Shown here piece by piece: positions 53,450 to 64,000 of a stretch of 64,000 nucleotides of DNA. The position numbers and the translations under genes are program-made. How positions within the stretch are numbered: the stretch's first letter is position 1; each line of letters starts with the position of its first letter. The DNA is taken from assembly GCA_033296885.1 (NCBI GenBank), contig MU863906.1:124001-188000 (forward strand), written 5' to 3'. Origin of the DNA: Triangularia verruculosa (taxonomy: Eukaryota > Ascomycota > Sordariomycetes > Sordariales > Podosporaceae). The notes under the pieces were generated by a model. It had not been told where the DNA came from. It did not search any database and saw nothing but the letters and a program-made list of their open reading frames with translations.

Positions 53450-55648
53450 GATGATGCCGTAGTGCTTGTGACTGTTGCAGGTCTGTCGTTTTGGCTGAGG
53501 AGTTTATGCTAAAAGGATGAAAGGAAGAGGTAAATAAATACTTGTGAGGGAAGACGCTTGGTCCAGATGAAGAGATAAGAGAATTGTTCGTGATGGAAGG
53601 TACGAGAGTGTTTAGGTATGGGTAAGCCCCCCTGAAATTGCACCTGCCTCCTAGTTGGTCTAGGCAACTAGAAAAACAGATTTTTTTCTTTTTGTTGACG
53701 TATGCGTAGTAGGCCGCTGAGCAAATCAGGGGGAAGGAGCTCGGGCTAGGGAAATTAGATGATGATAAGGAGTGAGTAAGTTGAAACGAGCTCAGGCCAT
53801 GAAAGTAGGCCGAGAGAGTGGTTTGACGAGGGGAAGTAAGAGTTGGGAAGCAAGGTAGCGAGAGTAACTAGGTAGTGAGGATAGGTAGGTACAAGGTAGG
53901 TAGGTCGTGGGAGTAGTGAGAGTAGATCATGAGAGTTGCGAAGCAGACGACGGATCGACCCGCGGAAGTCGGTCGTTTCGTGACGTCGTCGACGCCCTCT
54001 GATGGTAGCGAAACCAACAACTAGGAGTAGCGAGAGCTTCGGCGGTGTTTTCGGTCGCTCCAATGGAGCCGCGCGAGCTGGCCGCGATTGAATGAGGTGT
54101 TGAAAGGCGACTGGCGATGGTTCAGACTGATCGGTCGCAACAATCAGGATGGTTTGGGCGAGGGAGGGAAAATGGAATGCGAGGTTGAGAGAGGGGATAT
54201 TTGTAGGCGAAAGAGAAGCAAATAAGTTTAGGCAGACGGATGGAAGCAGCTGAGGTTGTTGATGAGGAGGCAGGTACGTGTCTGTACCTAGACAGCCTGA
54301 GATACGCAGACATCTACTCTTGACTTGTGACTAAAGTGATACAAGAACCGCATTGATCTGGCAGGAACACCATCGCTCGAGAAATATTCTTCAAAGGAGT
54401 AAACGAGATCAAGGCAGGACTAGAAGGCCTCATCTCCGAAGGTTAGAAGTGGCAGGAAGACTCCAGGTTGCTCAATCTGTTGATCTAAGCTACTTGAAAA
54501 TGGAGTTTTCAGAAAAGCGCGGTTGTAATCGACATTAACATCCATGCCAGCAACAATCTTCAGCTTGATATCTTTATTGAATTAAAAGTCTTTACGTAGA
54601 GCGCTTATAAACGGACAAAATGTGCCCTCGAACCTGCTTCCCCCTATAAACCCCTTTTACCCCTATCCACCGTGACGTTGTCAGAGCAACGGCCCACTCC
54701 TTTACGGCCACCCCCAAGTAAATAAACTCTGTTCAGCGTAGTTCAGGCAGCAGGAACACCACGATATCCTCGCAAATCGCAAGGAAAATATTTTAATTTC
54801 ATATCGTTCCCGCTCAGGCTCTTGAACATCGCCTCCTTAACACTCCCACAGCTCACAGCGCCCCCCTTTCCATCGCCACCCCTCTTCCTCCCTCCCATCT
54901 CACCAAACCCGCTCGTGAGCCACAAAACAGACCGCAAGCCCAGAGATTATCATTCTCCTCGCTCACTCATAACGATCAAAGCTTCGTCTTTATACCAACC
55001 GCCACCTTCAGGTATGCGGCTCGCTCGGAGGCCAACACATGGGAGAGAACCTAGGTAAGCAACGGGTTGCCTTATTCGGCCCCCTAGCTGGAAAGAGAAA
55101 GAATAGGACTATTGGAAGGTCCGTGTAAGTTGATGCGAGCGATTCAAAAAATAAATCATAATCCCGTAAGTAAGCAAATAAGTCAAAGTACCTGAGCCTC
55201 GCTACAATCCCAGGTTTTAGCTTTGAAAGGCTTCAATTCGGTCAAATCAGTCGCATAGACACAATTTACACCACTGTAGATTTCATTACACTTCACAAAG
55301 GTAAAGACCACAAGGTTATTCGAACTGATTCATTACTCTCAGTATACTAATAAAAAAAGTAGGCCATCAGAGCCAATGGGTCTCAGTAGTGACTGGCCGC
55401 TATCTTCTTCAACTCTCTTCTCTCTCTTCTAAAACCATTTTTTTCCAAACCAGAAAGACCAGAAATGATTCATATCAACATATTCCCTGCTTCATCTTGC
55501 CACGTACTGCGCGGCATGTGAAAGACAAAAAGGAAGAAGAACCCATGCTTTATATCCAAGAAAAGGAAAAGGAAATGAAAAAACGCCATCTGATGCTGAT
55601 GCTCTCTCTCACACACACATATCTCCTGCCATTCCAAAAATAATAGGC
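53450..55648. other. Intergenic region with an exon-like fragment
   Basis: Mostly without genes. At 54364-54447 (plus) a short frame preceded by an acceptor-like ctggcag reads NTIAREIFFKGVNEIKAGLE and stops at TAG, so it looks like one isolated coding exon or a relic. A 64-codon minus-strand frame at 54743-54937 has some protein character but no recognisable domain. GGTA-rich repeats occur near 53860-53910. The stretch next to 55648 is the 3' region of the PEP carboxykinase gene. Confidence 0.4.
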
Positions 55649-58037
55649 TTAAACAACAGGCGCAGCAGCCTTGACATCATCCGTAGCTTCGCTCTCGTAC
55701 TTCTTGAAGTTCTCCAAGAAAAGACCACCAAGCTTGGTGACCTCGGCGTTGAAGCTGTCCGCACCCGCAGTCCAGGCGTTCTGGGGGTTGAGGAGCTCGT
55801 CGGGCACGCCGGGGCAGGTCTTGGGAACCTGGAGGTTGAAGACACCATAGTTCTCATACTCGACCTTGGCGAGCTCACCAGAGTGGATGGCATCCAAGAT
55901 GGCGCGAGTGTACTTGAGAGGGCAACGCTTGCCACCCTGGGAGAAGCCGGCACCGACCCAGCCGGTGTTGAGGAGCCAGGCGTTGGCGCCGTGGGCCTCA
56001 ATCTTTTCCGCAAGCATCTTGGCGTAGCGCATGGGGTGGAGGGCAAGGAAGGGCTGAGCGAAGCAGGAGGAGAAGGTGGCCTGGGGCTCGAGAATACCGT
56101 CCTCAGTACCGGCCATCTTGGAGGTGTAGCCAGAGATGAAGTGGAACATGGTCTGGGCCGAGTTGAGCTTGGAGATGGGAGGGAGAACACCGCGGGCGTC
56201 GCAGGTGAGGAGGATGATGTTCTTGGGGTGGTTGTTGGAAATGCAAGGAATCTTGGCGTTGTTGATGTACTCGATGGGGTAGGCGCAGCGAGTGTTCTCG
56301 GTGAGGGTGACGTCGTCGTAGTCGACGATTCTGGTCTCGGGGTCGAAGATGACGTTCTCGAGGACGGAGCCGTACTTGATGGCGTTGTAGATATCTGGCT
56401 CCTTCTCGGCCGAGAGACCGACAGTCTTGGCGTAGCAACCACCCTCAATGTTGAAGACACCGGTGTCGGACCAGACGTGCTCGTCGTCACCGATCAGGGC
56501 ACGGTTGGGGTCGGCAGAGAGCGTGGTCTTGCCAGTACCGGAGAGACCGAAGAAGAGGGTGACATCGCCGTCCTTGCCCTCGTTGGCCGAGGAGTGGAGG
56601 GTGAGGATGTTGTGCTTGACGGGGCCCTCGTAAAACATGACGGTGAAGACGCCCTTCTTCATCTCGCCGGCGTACTCGGTACCGAGGATGACCATCTCCT
56701 TCTCGGCGAAGTTGATGGCGACCGAGGTGCCGGAGGTCATACCCTCGGTGTAGCGGTTGGCGGGGAAAGAACCGGCGTTGTAGATGGTGTAGTCGGGGGA
56801 GAAACGCTCGAGCTCCTCGCGCGAGGGGCGAATGAGCATGTTACGCATGAAGAGCGCATGGTAGGCACGGGCGCAGACGACGCGGACCTTGATACGGTAC
56901 TTCTCGTCCCAGCCGGCATAGCCGTCGACGACGTAGATGCGATTTCTGGTGTTGAGGTAGTCGATGGCGCGCTCGCGGTTGATCTTCCAGACCTATTCGC
57001 ACAAAGTGTCAGCTCGTGGGGTTCACGTGACGCACATCCGATCTGGGGGGTGTGGGCGGGAACAAGAAAAGGAAAAGTGGAGCCGGTTGCGGCTGCGCTT
57101 GTGACAAGCGATCGGCCCTCGGGAGCGGGGTGCATCGCTTATTGCCAGGGTATGACGAAAACGACATGGGGCCGGAGAGGCTGCACGACTCGACAATGAC
57201 GGTGCCGCCCACCAATGCCGAGACTGAGCATCGTCGTCTTCCGAGTGCCCGAAGACCACTGTTGATGCGCTCATCGCCAAGGACAATGACGTCCCCAGCC
57301 AGTTGCCATCAACAAACTTTGGTCTTGGGTGCTCTCGTGATGCCCGCCACATGTTGCTGCATGTTTGGCGCGCGCCCCCTTGAGACTCGGGGTACAATCG
57401 GCTGAAAACAACCAGAACAAAACGAATACGAAAACAAAAAAAAAAGAAGGTTTGGGGAATGCAAGTCTCACCTCAGGAGTCATGGCCTTGTTGACGGGGC
57501 CCCACCTATGGGATGCGTTAGCGGGCTGTGTGTTCAGATATTTGACAGATCAGAGACAAACATACCAGATCTCGTTCTCAGATGTTGGCTCCTTGACGAC
57601 ACGCTTGTCTGATGGAGAGCGGCCAGTCTTCTTGCCGGAGTAGGCGGTAAGAGCACCGCTGGAGGTGATGGCAGTGCCAGTCTCGTAGACCAACGCATCC
57701 TCGTAGAGGGCAGCGACTGAAGGGTTGGCGATGATGGCGACGCGGGTGTAGTCGATGTGGGCCTTCTCGTGAAGCTCCTCCTCGAGCTCGGTGTGCTCAA
57801 GATGAGGAACGACACCACCGGGGTGGAGACCGGTCTTGTTTACTGTGTTGACGAGCACTATGCGTCGAAGCCAATGTCAGCCACAAAAGGTTACTGAAGA
57901 GACGGATGGGAGACGGGAGGATACTGACTGTTGGGTTGTGTGTTGGAGGGACGTTGGGATGAGAGAAGCTGGCTGCGAGGGCCTTTGACGGATGGATCAG
58001 TGTAGGGAGAAGCGGTTCTAGCAACGGGGTCGTTCAT
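55649..58037 (-). CDS. PCK1: Phosphoenolpyruvate carboxykinase (ATP)
   Basis: Exons (minus) 57929-58037, 57566-57857, 57472-57505 and 55649-56992 give 592 residues, normal for ATP-dependent enzymes (acuF in Aspergillus, acu-6 in Neurospora). It converts oxaloacetate and ATP to phosphoenolpyruvate, the committed step of gluconeogenesis in the cytosol. Motifs: kinase-1 P-loop FFGLSGTGKTTLSADPNR (about 290), kinase-2 IGDDEHVWSDTGVFNIEGG, substrate-site RPSREELERF and NTGWVGAGFSQGGKR. The first two introns are short (71 and 60 nt), but the third is 479 nt (56993-57471), unusually long here. The disordered N-terminus (about 35 residues) is typical of fungal forms. Induction by acetate and other gluconeogenic carbon sources is known for the family; I did not identify binding sites. 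Confidence 0.95.
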
Positions 58038-58245
58038 GGTTCTTAAGTGCTTTTCGCGGCGGGCGCTCTGGTCTAGGTTTGGGCTGAGCGTCGACAGGGA
58101 GTGCGGGAGTTGGGACGGGCTTGACGATGTGGGCTTGTGGGAAATCCACTTTCTGCAGGGTTGACAAGAAGTGCGGATGGAGTGTATGGGGTATACGGCA
58201 GGTGTTGACCGGGAAGTGCTAATAAGACAGACCCGAGGCAGAGGA

Positions 58246-58260
58246 GTGAGAATATATAAA
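58246..58260 (-). promoter_or_regulatory. TATA-like box upstream of PEP carboxykinase
   Basis: On the minus strand the sequence reads ctttatatattc, about 215 nt upstream of the start codon at 58037. The spacing suits a fungal core promoter. Assigned only from sequence and position. Confidence 0.45.
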
Positions 58261-61200
58261 GACGTGGGGCCCGTAAACAGGGCAGATCCAATGAGGCGTG
58301 ACGACAGCATTCCAACTTGTAGAACTTGGCGATTCACGGCTCCAAGGCCGGGACTGAACCGGGTGCGAGTGGGTGCTGCTTCGGGCGAGCAGTGATTGGG
58401 CCGCCGGGCCACGAATTGTTTCCGGAGACGCCTCAGGAACCCCCTGTCACTGTGTCGCCTTTCGGGACGGCGAGACGGCGATACAAAGAGTAGTACACAT
58501 ACAGTACAGAAAATCCCAATCCGGAATCGAGCCAGGCGTCCAGTGGCCGTTTGATCTTTGGGGTCCCCAAACCGCACAATCTGATTTGCTGCCGCTAACT
58601 TTTCACCATCCAACGGAAGCAGCGACGAGCCGTGTCTCCGAACCTCGGACTGCTGCTCTACACTGCTCGATATCTCTGATGAGACTCATTTGCTGCTGCA
58701 ATGCATGGTATCGTCGGGAAAAGTAGGAAGGGATCTGTTTCAAGGTCTGGCCTACACCGTGGGGCATATCTTGCCTCGCTCTGGTGCAGAGAGGCTGAGA
58801 CCCCGTTCACAGCCTGGCACATGACGCCCTCCGCAGATGACCGGTCCAACTAATACGGCACGGCGTCATGGATACGGCTGTTTGTTTTGCTGCTTTGGAG
58901 TCTAGCGTCCGGTAGCTTTTCGAGTCAGCAGTCGAGGTGCAACAAACGGTGTGCTCTGGTCTGCTGCAGACAGGGCTGAAAGGGGCTCGAGCCGGCCCCG
59001 CAGCCATTGGACGGCAGCAGCAGACGGCTGTGAAGCTGGTGGTGAGCATTCCCAAAGTCTGGGGCATGCGAGTGCCGAGCCCTTGGCAACCTGTTTCTCC
59101 CGGGCTGAACCTGTTCGAGAACAGTCAACGCCGTCAACCCTTACCCCGCGGTTCATCCCTCTCCCACACGAGCCCGCACAGTGGAAAAAAAAAACTCTCC
59201 CCGGCGGGTGACATGGGCACGCCGGGGCTTTGACGACTGCCAAGACCTGCGACCGAAGCCCCAAAATGCGGTGCCCCGCCATTTTGGTGCTGGGAGCACC
59301 ACGAGGTCGACAGAGACTTTACAGGGCTCTTCGACCCATGACGCCGTTGAAGATGTGGTCGTGGTGATGCTATGGTGCTATGCAGCGGTCGACCGTCTCT
59401 CTGGTCTCCGCTGGCCCGGTGTCTTGTTGATCAATACGGAGTACCACTGTCAACCCAAGTCAACGGCGGGCCATTGCTGTTTTCTGCTTTGGATGAACTG
59501 TTCTCGCACCTCCAGCGAACGAATTGCCCCGCTATGACACAAAATGCCATTTTGCTTTGCCGACTACATTCCGTCATTCTGCCGGAGCGCGGCCATGGGG
59601 CGGGGCCCTCCGCAAATCAATGTCACAAAACGCTGGTTCCGACATTGCCCGACCGCATTTTTTTGCGACGAACTCGTTCGGGAAGCGTTTTCGTTCCAAT
59701 GTATACAACACTACCATCTACAACCACGACGAATTTCAAGGGGTTGACCGTTGGCCGTGATTTGGTTTTTCTGGGGTAAAGAAGCTGGGGTCTTACGTAA
59801 CTTTCCGCCAACGTGACCCGGGGTCAGCATGTGATTTCCAGCAAATCCGTATTGTGCCATTGGCCACACCCCTCTGCTGAAAAAGGAAAGAGGACTAACA
59901 ACCGTCGAAAGAGAAAGCTTCAGGTCACGAGGACGGAAAGAAGCGGTAAGAACCCCTGAGTTATTCGGTGTAGGAAATTGTCTTGATTCCATTCGAGACG
60001 AACAGTCACCACATGTTCGGGCGAATTACCTAAAGCACGACAAACACAACGCGACTGTGCAGAAACATGGCAATAATACGTCAGCCAGGACAGCTCTTAA
60101 CACTGACTGTGGCTGGCGGATGGGGACCCAGAAGCTCGCCAAGCTGCCACGGCAACGCAGGCCAAGCCCATCGCCAGATGCTGTGCGGTGCTGAGCGGCT
60201 GAACCAGAATCTCAGAACTCGAGACACACGCCTGCCAAGAGCCCATCGCGGGAACCAAGGGGGTGTGGCCCTGGCCCAGCGGGTACAAACCCCTGCATCA
60301 GCATCTGCACGTTCTAGAACCTGTCCCGGTTTTACCCATCGCCCTCTCCCCTTTGCTCCGGCACTCATTTTCGGCCCCGGCGCGCCGGCCATTCCTTCAA
60401 CCTCACACCTGCCGATCCCCCGACATCCGCCGATTCGGCACTTTTCTTGGCAGCCCGACGCACGAAACATCACCAACGGGAAATCTCGTCCGATGCTGGC
60501 CGAATGCAACACTCCTTTCGCAGATTGCAAAGCCTTCGCCATATTGAAGTTTTTTTTTATTTTATCTTCGAGGCCTCCAATATCAACCCGTTTCTTCGTG
60601 GTACTCTTGGCGATTTAGCATAATCGGGTCCGGATTCTTAGTCCGGCTATGTCGGATCGCAATGGGCCGTGTGGAAAAACGATACACATCCGCATGTTTC
60701 AGTGCGCCCCGTTGAACGCTATTGCAGCAGTCGAGGACGGGGTGTTCTAGCCGGCTCGCGCAGTTACGAACTTGCCATCAATGTCGAGGGTGGTGGGCAA
60801 TATATATCCCCAAATTGAAATCCGGATGACAGACAGGATCGGTAGAAGTGCCCAGACGGGAGAGCCCGCTGGAATCCACCACGAGCCGTCGAGGACTGTC
60901 GTCTCCCAGTTGACTCCAGTTGCTCCCAAAAAATTGGCCTCTTTTTGCCTCCCGCGTGGCCATGGTCCACCCACAGCAATGGCGCCCACGCACAACCAAA
61001 GTGCCAAGAGATGGCCCTAAAAGAAGTGCCCATCCTGCGCATATCGGTGTTCAATCCAGATCTCACGAAGATCCCCGTTGCTATCCGCCTATGTACCGTG
61101 ACCAGATTTACACTATGTTCTCCCTGTTACCGATCAGGCTCATCAGGCTCCTCCTCCTTCCCAAGCCTCTCCTGTCATTCGCTTGACCAGATCGATCGTC

Positions 61201-62503
61201 AAGTGCCGGTCCCTCTCGGACCTGTCTACTCCGAGGTCATACTGCGTAACCTGCTCTTGTCAAAAAGAAAACCGGGACGCATTGACCATTTTCGATGAGA
61301 AACGATCTTCTTTTCCATATTTGTCTCTGGCTGCTCGCTCATCCACCAGCCACGTTGGAGCAGCGGGATCGTACCGGCCCGTTTCAGGAACACGAGAGGG
61401 TGGGGGCGTGTGTGTAGGTAAGCTGCGTGTGTGTGTGTGTGCTATGCGAGGTCCATCATCCGAGATTCGCCGATCGTTACACACATATCATGTCGTCGTA
61501 ACGTTTTTCAATATCTGAAAAAGCTTCGCCATGCTCCTGCCGACGGAAAACTTCTTGTGCGACAGTGGCATCTCGAAGGGATGATTTGCTGGAGGTATAC
61601 GAGAGATGGGGAACAAACAAACGTGTTGACGTATCACATTGCACACTTAAACAACCCCGACATTCGGCAGTCGATGAGGCTTGATCCTGAGCAAGATACA
61701 CGGATTTCAGGATCTTGAGACATGCGATGCGATGGGGGGAGGGTTTGATCTATTTTGGACGGTGTTGTGTTTGTTCCCCTGGGAGACCACAGCTAAGGTG
61801 GTGAGCCATTTTGAAGTGACTTGCGATGTACAAACAATCACTCGCGTGCTCGTCGTGTCCTCTCGGCTGGCTGTTCTTGAATTTTAAGTGAAACTTGCTC
61901 ACAAGGACGGAACCTTGCTCCAGATATTAGAAAGCTTGATTTGGTCGTCTCGCCGACTTGCATGATGGGTTTTTTTTTCTCATCGGGAGCTGATTCCACG
62001 CTCGGCATTGAATATTCAATTAACGTCCCCATTCTGCTTTCCAAGTCGCTGGTGGTTGATTATCAAATCAAAACTGGGAGGCGATCGAAACTCAGTTGCA
62101 GCCGTGCCAGTCTTCTTTTTCCACCGCGTGCCGGAGCGACGAACCTGTGCGACAGAGATGGAAAATCAAAGATGCCCGAGCTGGGAACTCTGGTGGGAAG
62201 ACGAAAGGGTTTCGGTACTCCGCTTACGCGCAATCAAAGGGCTTACGCGCAATGCCGTTCCTTACTTCCTCACGGGCGTGAGCGGTATAGGGCTCATGTG
62301 GACAGCATGCCCCCGTAGGGAAGTATCACGAGAGCGCCTTCGAATAGTCCGTCCTCAGGTACCAGCATGTGAGGGGCGTTTGTCATTCTCCTGGTGCCGC
62401 ACCGCTTACCTACCCATCGAGCTTGACGACCGTTGATCCAGTGTAGTTAATATCATTAGAATTTTAGGATGACAGCTTCATTTCAACTCGGGGATATATT
62501 CCA
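58261..62503. other. Long gene-poor region upstream of PEP carboxykinase
   Basis: About 4.2 kb with many short frames on both strands but no recognisable protein, no family motif and no RNA gene. The part nearest the PEP carboxykinase is its upstream region. There is a GT dinucleotide run near 61423-61441. Longer frames such as 60067-60618 (plus) have biased, non-protein-like composition. Confidence 0.45.
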
Positions 62504-63283
62504 GTGAACCTAATCCGTAATATCCGCCAGACAGTTAAATCATGTTCGCCGCCCCTAAAATCGCAGCCGCGCCTCTGTACTGGCTTACAGAAGTATACTA
62601 GTATGCAGCAGCTCGGGAATCAGGGCTTCTACTCGCTGTCTGGATTTCGCCATCTGGACGTCGACGCATGTCGATTGCGAGCCGAATAGGGGTACACCCT
62701 CCGCAGAATCAAATTCTACATTGAATGGAATAGCTTCGATTTAGTCCAGAATGAGCTCGTGATATTCTTTGCCAGAGGAAGACACTCGTTCACGTTCATG
62801 TCAGGATTTCTGCAACACAGCCTTATAACGTTACGACGAAAAGACGTATTGCAGATCGCGAGAATGTAAGAACCGGATTGGAACAGTATGCTGGCCAAGT
62901 TTCTTAGTAGAGACTCCACTACCCCTATCCAGCGCGATGCACTTTACTATATTTTGGTGATAGATCCGGAGCGAAAGCCGGCGGTATACATTTTACCTGT
63001 CGATGAGGTAGAAGAGAAACTAAGGTAGGTAGTAGGATACGTCAGGGAACTGGAGCACCACTGGAAAGACCACTTCGCTACGCTCACTGGAGAAATCGAC
63101 GCGGAGTCCTTGGATGATGTAGGAGACTCTCCGGACTATCTGAACGAGAATCTCCACTAGATGGTGAAAAGGGCAATGGCCGCATCGGATTGGGTTAAGG
63201 AGTGGGACAAATAGGGGAGTCCCACAACTCCAGCTCCGGTAGACGAACCGTGTACCTCGGACAAGAGAGAAGCGCCGGAATAA
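62504..63283 (+). pseudogene. Decayed coding frame with five in-frame stops
   Basis: One reading frame runs from about 62504 to TAA at 63281-63283 without any shift, but is broken by stops at 62687, 62867, 63026, 63158 and 63212 (four TAG, one TAA). Between stops the text is clearly protein-like, for example IKFYIEWNSFDLVQNELVIF, DALYYILVIDPERKPAVYIL and HWKDHFATLTGEIDAESLDD. Such stops would arise from Gln codons by C-to-T change, the kind of damage RIP leaves in fungi. The original family is not recognised. The MITE copy 4 starts 35 bp after the last stop. The true 5' end is unknown. Confidence 0.6.
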
Positions 63284-63318
63284 AGGAGTTGCAAGGCGAG
63301 TGAAATCCCTAGGGTACC

Positions 63319-63577
63319 ACGTCCTGGACAAAATAACTGGCACTGCAAAGTGGGAATTCAATATTGAAAGATAATTAAAAGGCCTTAAAAGATAGTTTAA
63401 AAGGCTTTAAAAGATAGTTGAAAAGCCTAAAGAAATATCGAGAACACCTTAGAAGATACCGTACTCTTCCGGTGCTAAAAGATAGTAATAAGCCCTTTAA
63501 AAATAATAAGCAGGCCTTTTCTACTATATTGTAGGCGTGATCCCGGCTTGCAGCACCAATTAATTTGCCCACGGCGT
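63319..63577 (-). mobile_element. MITE-like element, copy 4, with likely target duplication
   Basis: 259 bp in the opposite orientation to copies 1-3. The ends are ACGTCCTGGACAAAATAACT on the left and, read from the other side, ACGCCGTGGGCAAATTAATT, so the terminal repeats extend about 30 bp with mismatches. GGGTACC lies directly outside both ends (63312-63318 and 63578-63584), which fits a 7-bp target-site duplication; since GGTACC is palindromic, part could instead belong to the inverted repeat. The interior has repeats of a ttaaaaggcctta/aaagatagtt unit and no coding capacity. Confidence 0.9.
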
Positions 63578-63584
63578 GGGTACC

Positions 63585-64000
63585 TGCATTATGGGAGCAG
63601 GTGTGTAGTTTTTCACTTTAGCTCAAGTCACTCTTGAGTCATGAAGTCGCTACGACCTGCCTGTGGCAGGCATAAATGTTATACCGGAACTTGTGAAGGT
63701 CCATAAAGTTTGTGATCTGCTTCCTATTTCCGGATCACACAAGACAACCTTTTCATTTCTGGGGCCATGGTTTTCTTCTTGATTGGGGCCCAGGTTTTGA
63801 TGGGCGTCTTGTCCTACATGGAGCAGCGGCAATGCCTTTCTGATGCGGTTGGGAACTGGTGGTGTTGAGAGGCTGTGGGGGATGAGTTTGTCAGGGAGGT
63901 TTTTTCCAGCTGTGAGTGCTACAACAATCCGCCTAAGGTAGGTATGTCAAATTGTCTCGTTTTATTCGTTCCATGCTTCAGTACAAGTTGGACGACGGAG
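63585..64000. other. Window end, no gene seen
   Basis: About 400 bp with short frames only. No motif, repeat or RNA was recognised. Confidence 0.5.

Noticed and set aside
55883..57199. A 438-codon plus-strand frame across the PEP carboxykinase gene
   Set aside because: It is the antisense shadow of a strongly codon-biased gene; its composition is Val/Gly/Asp-rich with no motif, and the minus strand carries unmistakable enzyme motifs.
60067..60618. A 183-codon plus-strand frame upstream of PEP carboxykinase
   Set aside because: Composition is Arg/Pro/Ser-rich without any motif, and a minus-strand frame overlaps almost all of it; judged chance.
1..64000. CRISPR arrays, telomeric repeats, rDNA or a secondary-metabolite cluster
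   Set aside because: No spaced direct repeats, no TTAGGG arrays and no rRNA-like sequence were seen. The single P450 has no polyketide, peptide synthetase or terpene synthase partner.

Overview
The window is nuclear DNA of a filamentous ascomycete, most likely a Sordariomycete and possibly one of the Sordariales. The evidence is the short spliceosomal introns (about 50-80 nt, GTAAGT-type donors, CTAAC/CTGAC branch sites), a C2H2 plus fungal-specific-domain transcription factor, a GH55 glucanase, ATG13 and HSE1 orthologues, and single dispersed tRNA genes. Gene models below were joined by hand from reading frames, splice consensus and frame closure; all recognised multi-exon models close as whole codons.

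Layout. 1-1285 (-): 3'-truncated D-arabinose dehydrogenase-like aldo/keto reductase. 1.9-2.6 kb (+): unrecognised small spliced frame. 4965-6047 (+): Ala/Pro-rich protein. 6643-7914 (-): DUF2461 protein with AT-hooks. 8562-9503 (+): phytanoyl-CoA dioxygenase-like protein. 9661-12277 (-): secreted GH55 exo-beta-1,3-glucanase. 17027-20294 (+): C2H2/Fungal_trans transcription factor. 21204 (+): tRNA-Thr. 22353-23596 (-): mitochondrial 2-oxodicarboxylate carrier. 24727-29592 (+): IBtk/Btb3-like ankyrin-RCC1-BTB protein. 32157-34933 (+): ATG13. 37206-38455 (-): frameshifted APH-family kinase. 39297-40283 (+): F-box protein with an early amber codon. 40957-43438 (+): HSE1. 43714 (+): second identical tRNA-Thr. 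43955-45698 (-): cytochrome P450. 46403-47399 (+): methyltransferase-like membrane protein. 47602-48209 (-): centrin-like EF-hand protein. 48765-50285 (+): BUD22. 50684-53449 (-): large F-box-like acidic protein. 55649-58037 (-): PEP carboxykinase. 62504-63283 (+): decayed coding frame.

The genes are housekeeping or metabolic and do not form one pathway or a secondary-metabolite cluster. Loose links exist: PEP carboxykinase and the oxodicarboxylate carrier both serve mitochondrial/gluconeogenic carbon flow, and HSE1 (endosome) and ATG13 (autophagy) both serve vacuolar delivery.

The most notable non-genic feature is a family of four short terminal-inverted-repeat elements (MITE-like, about 200-260 bp) at 15.5, 30.6, 38.8 and 63.3 kb. 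The last has sharp ends flanked by GGGTACC on both sides. Three of the four lie beside damaged or dubious genes.
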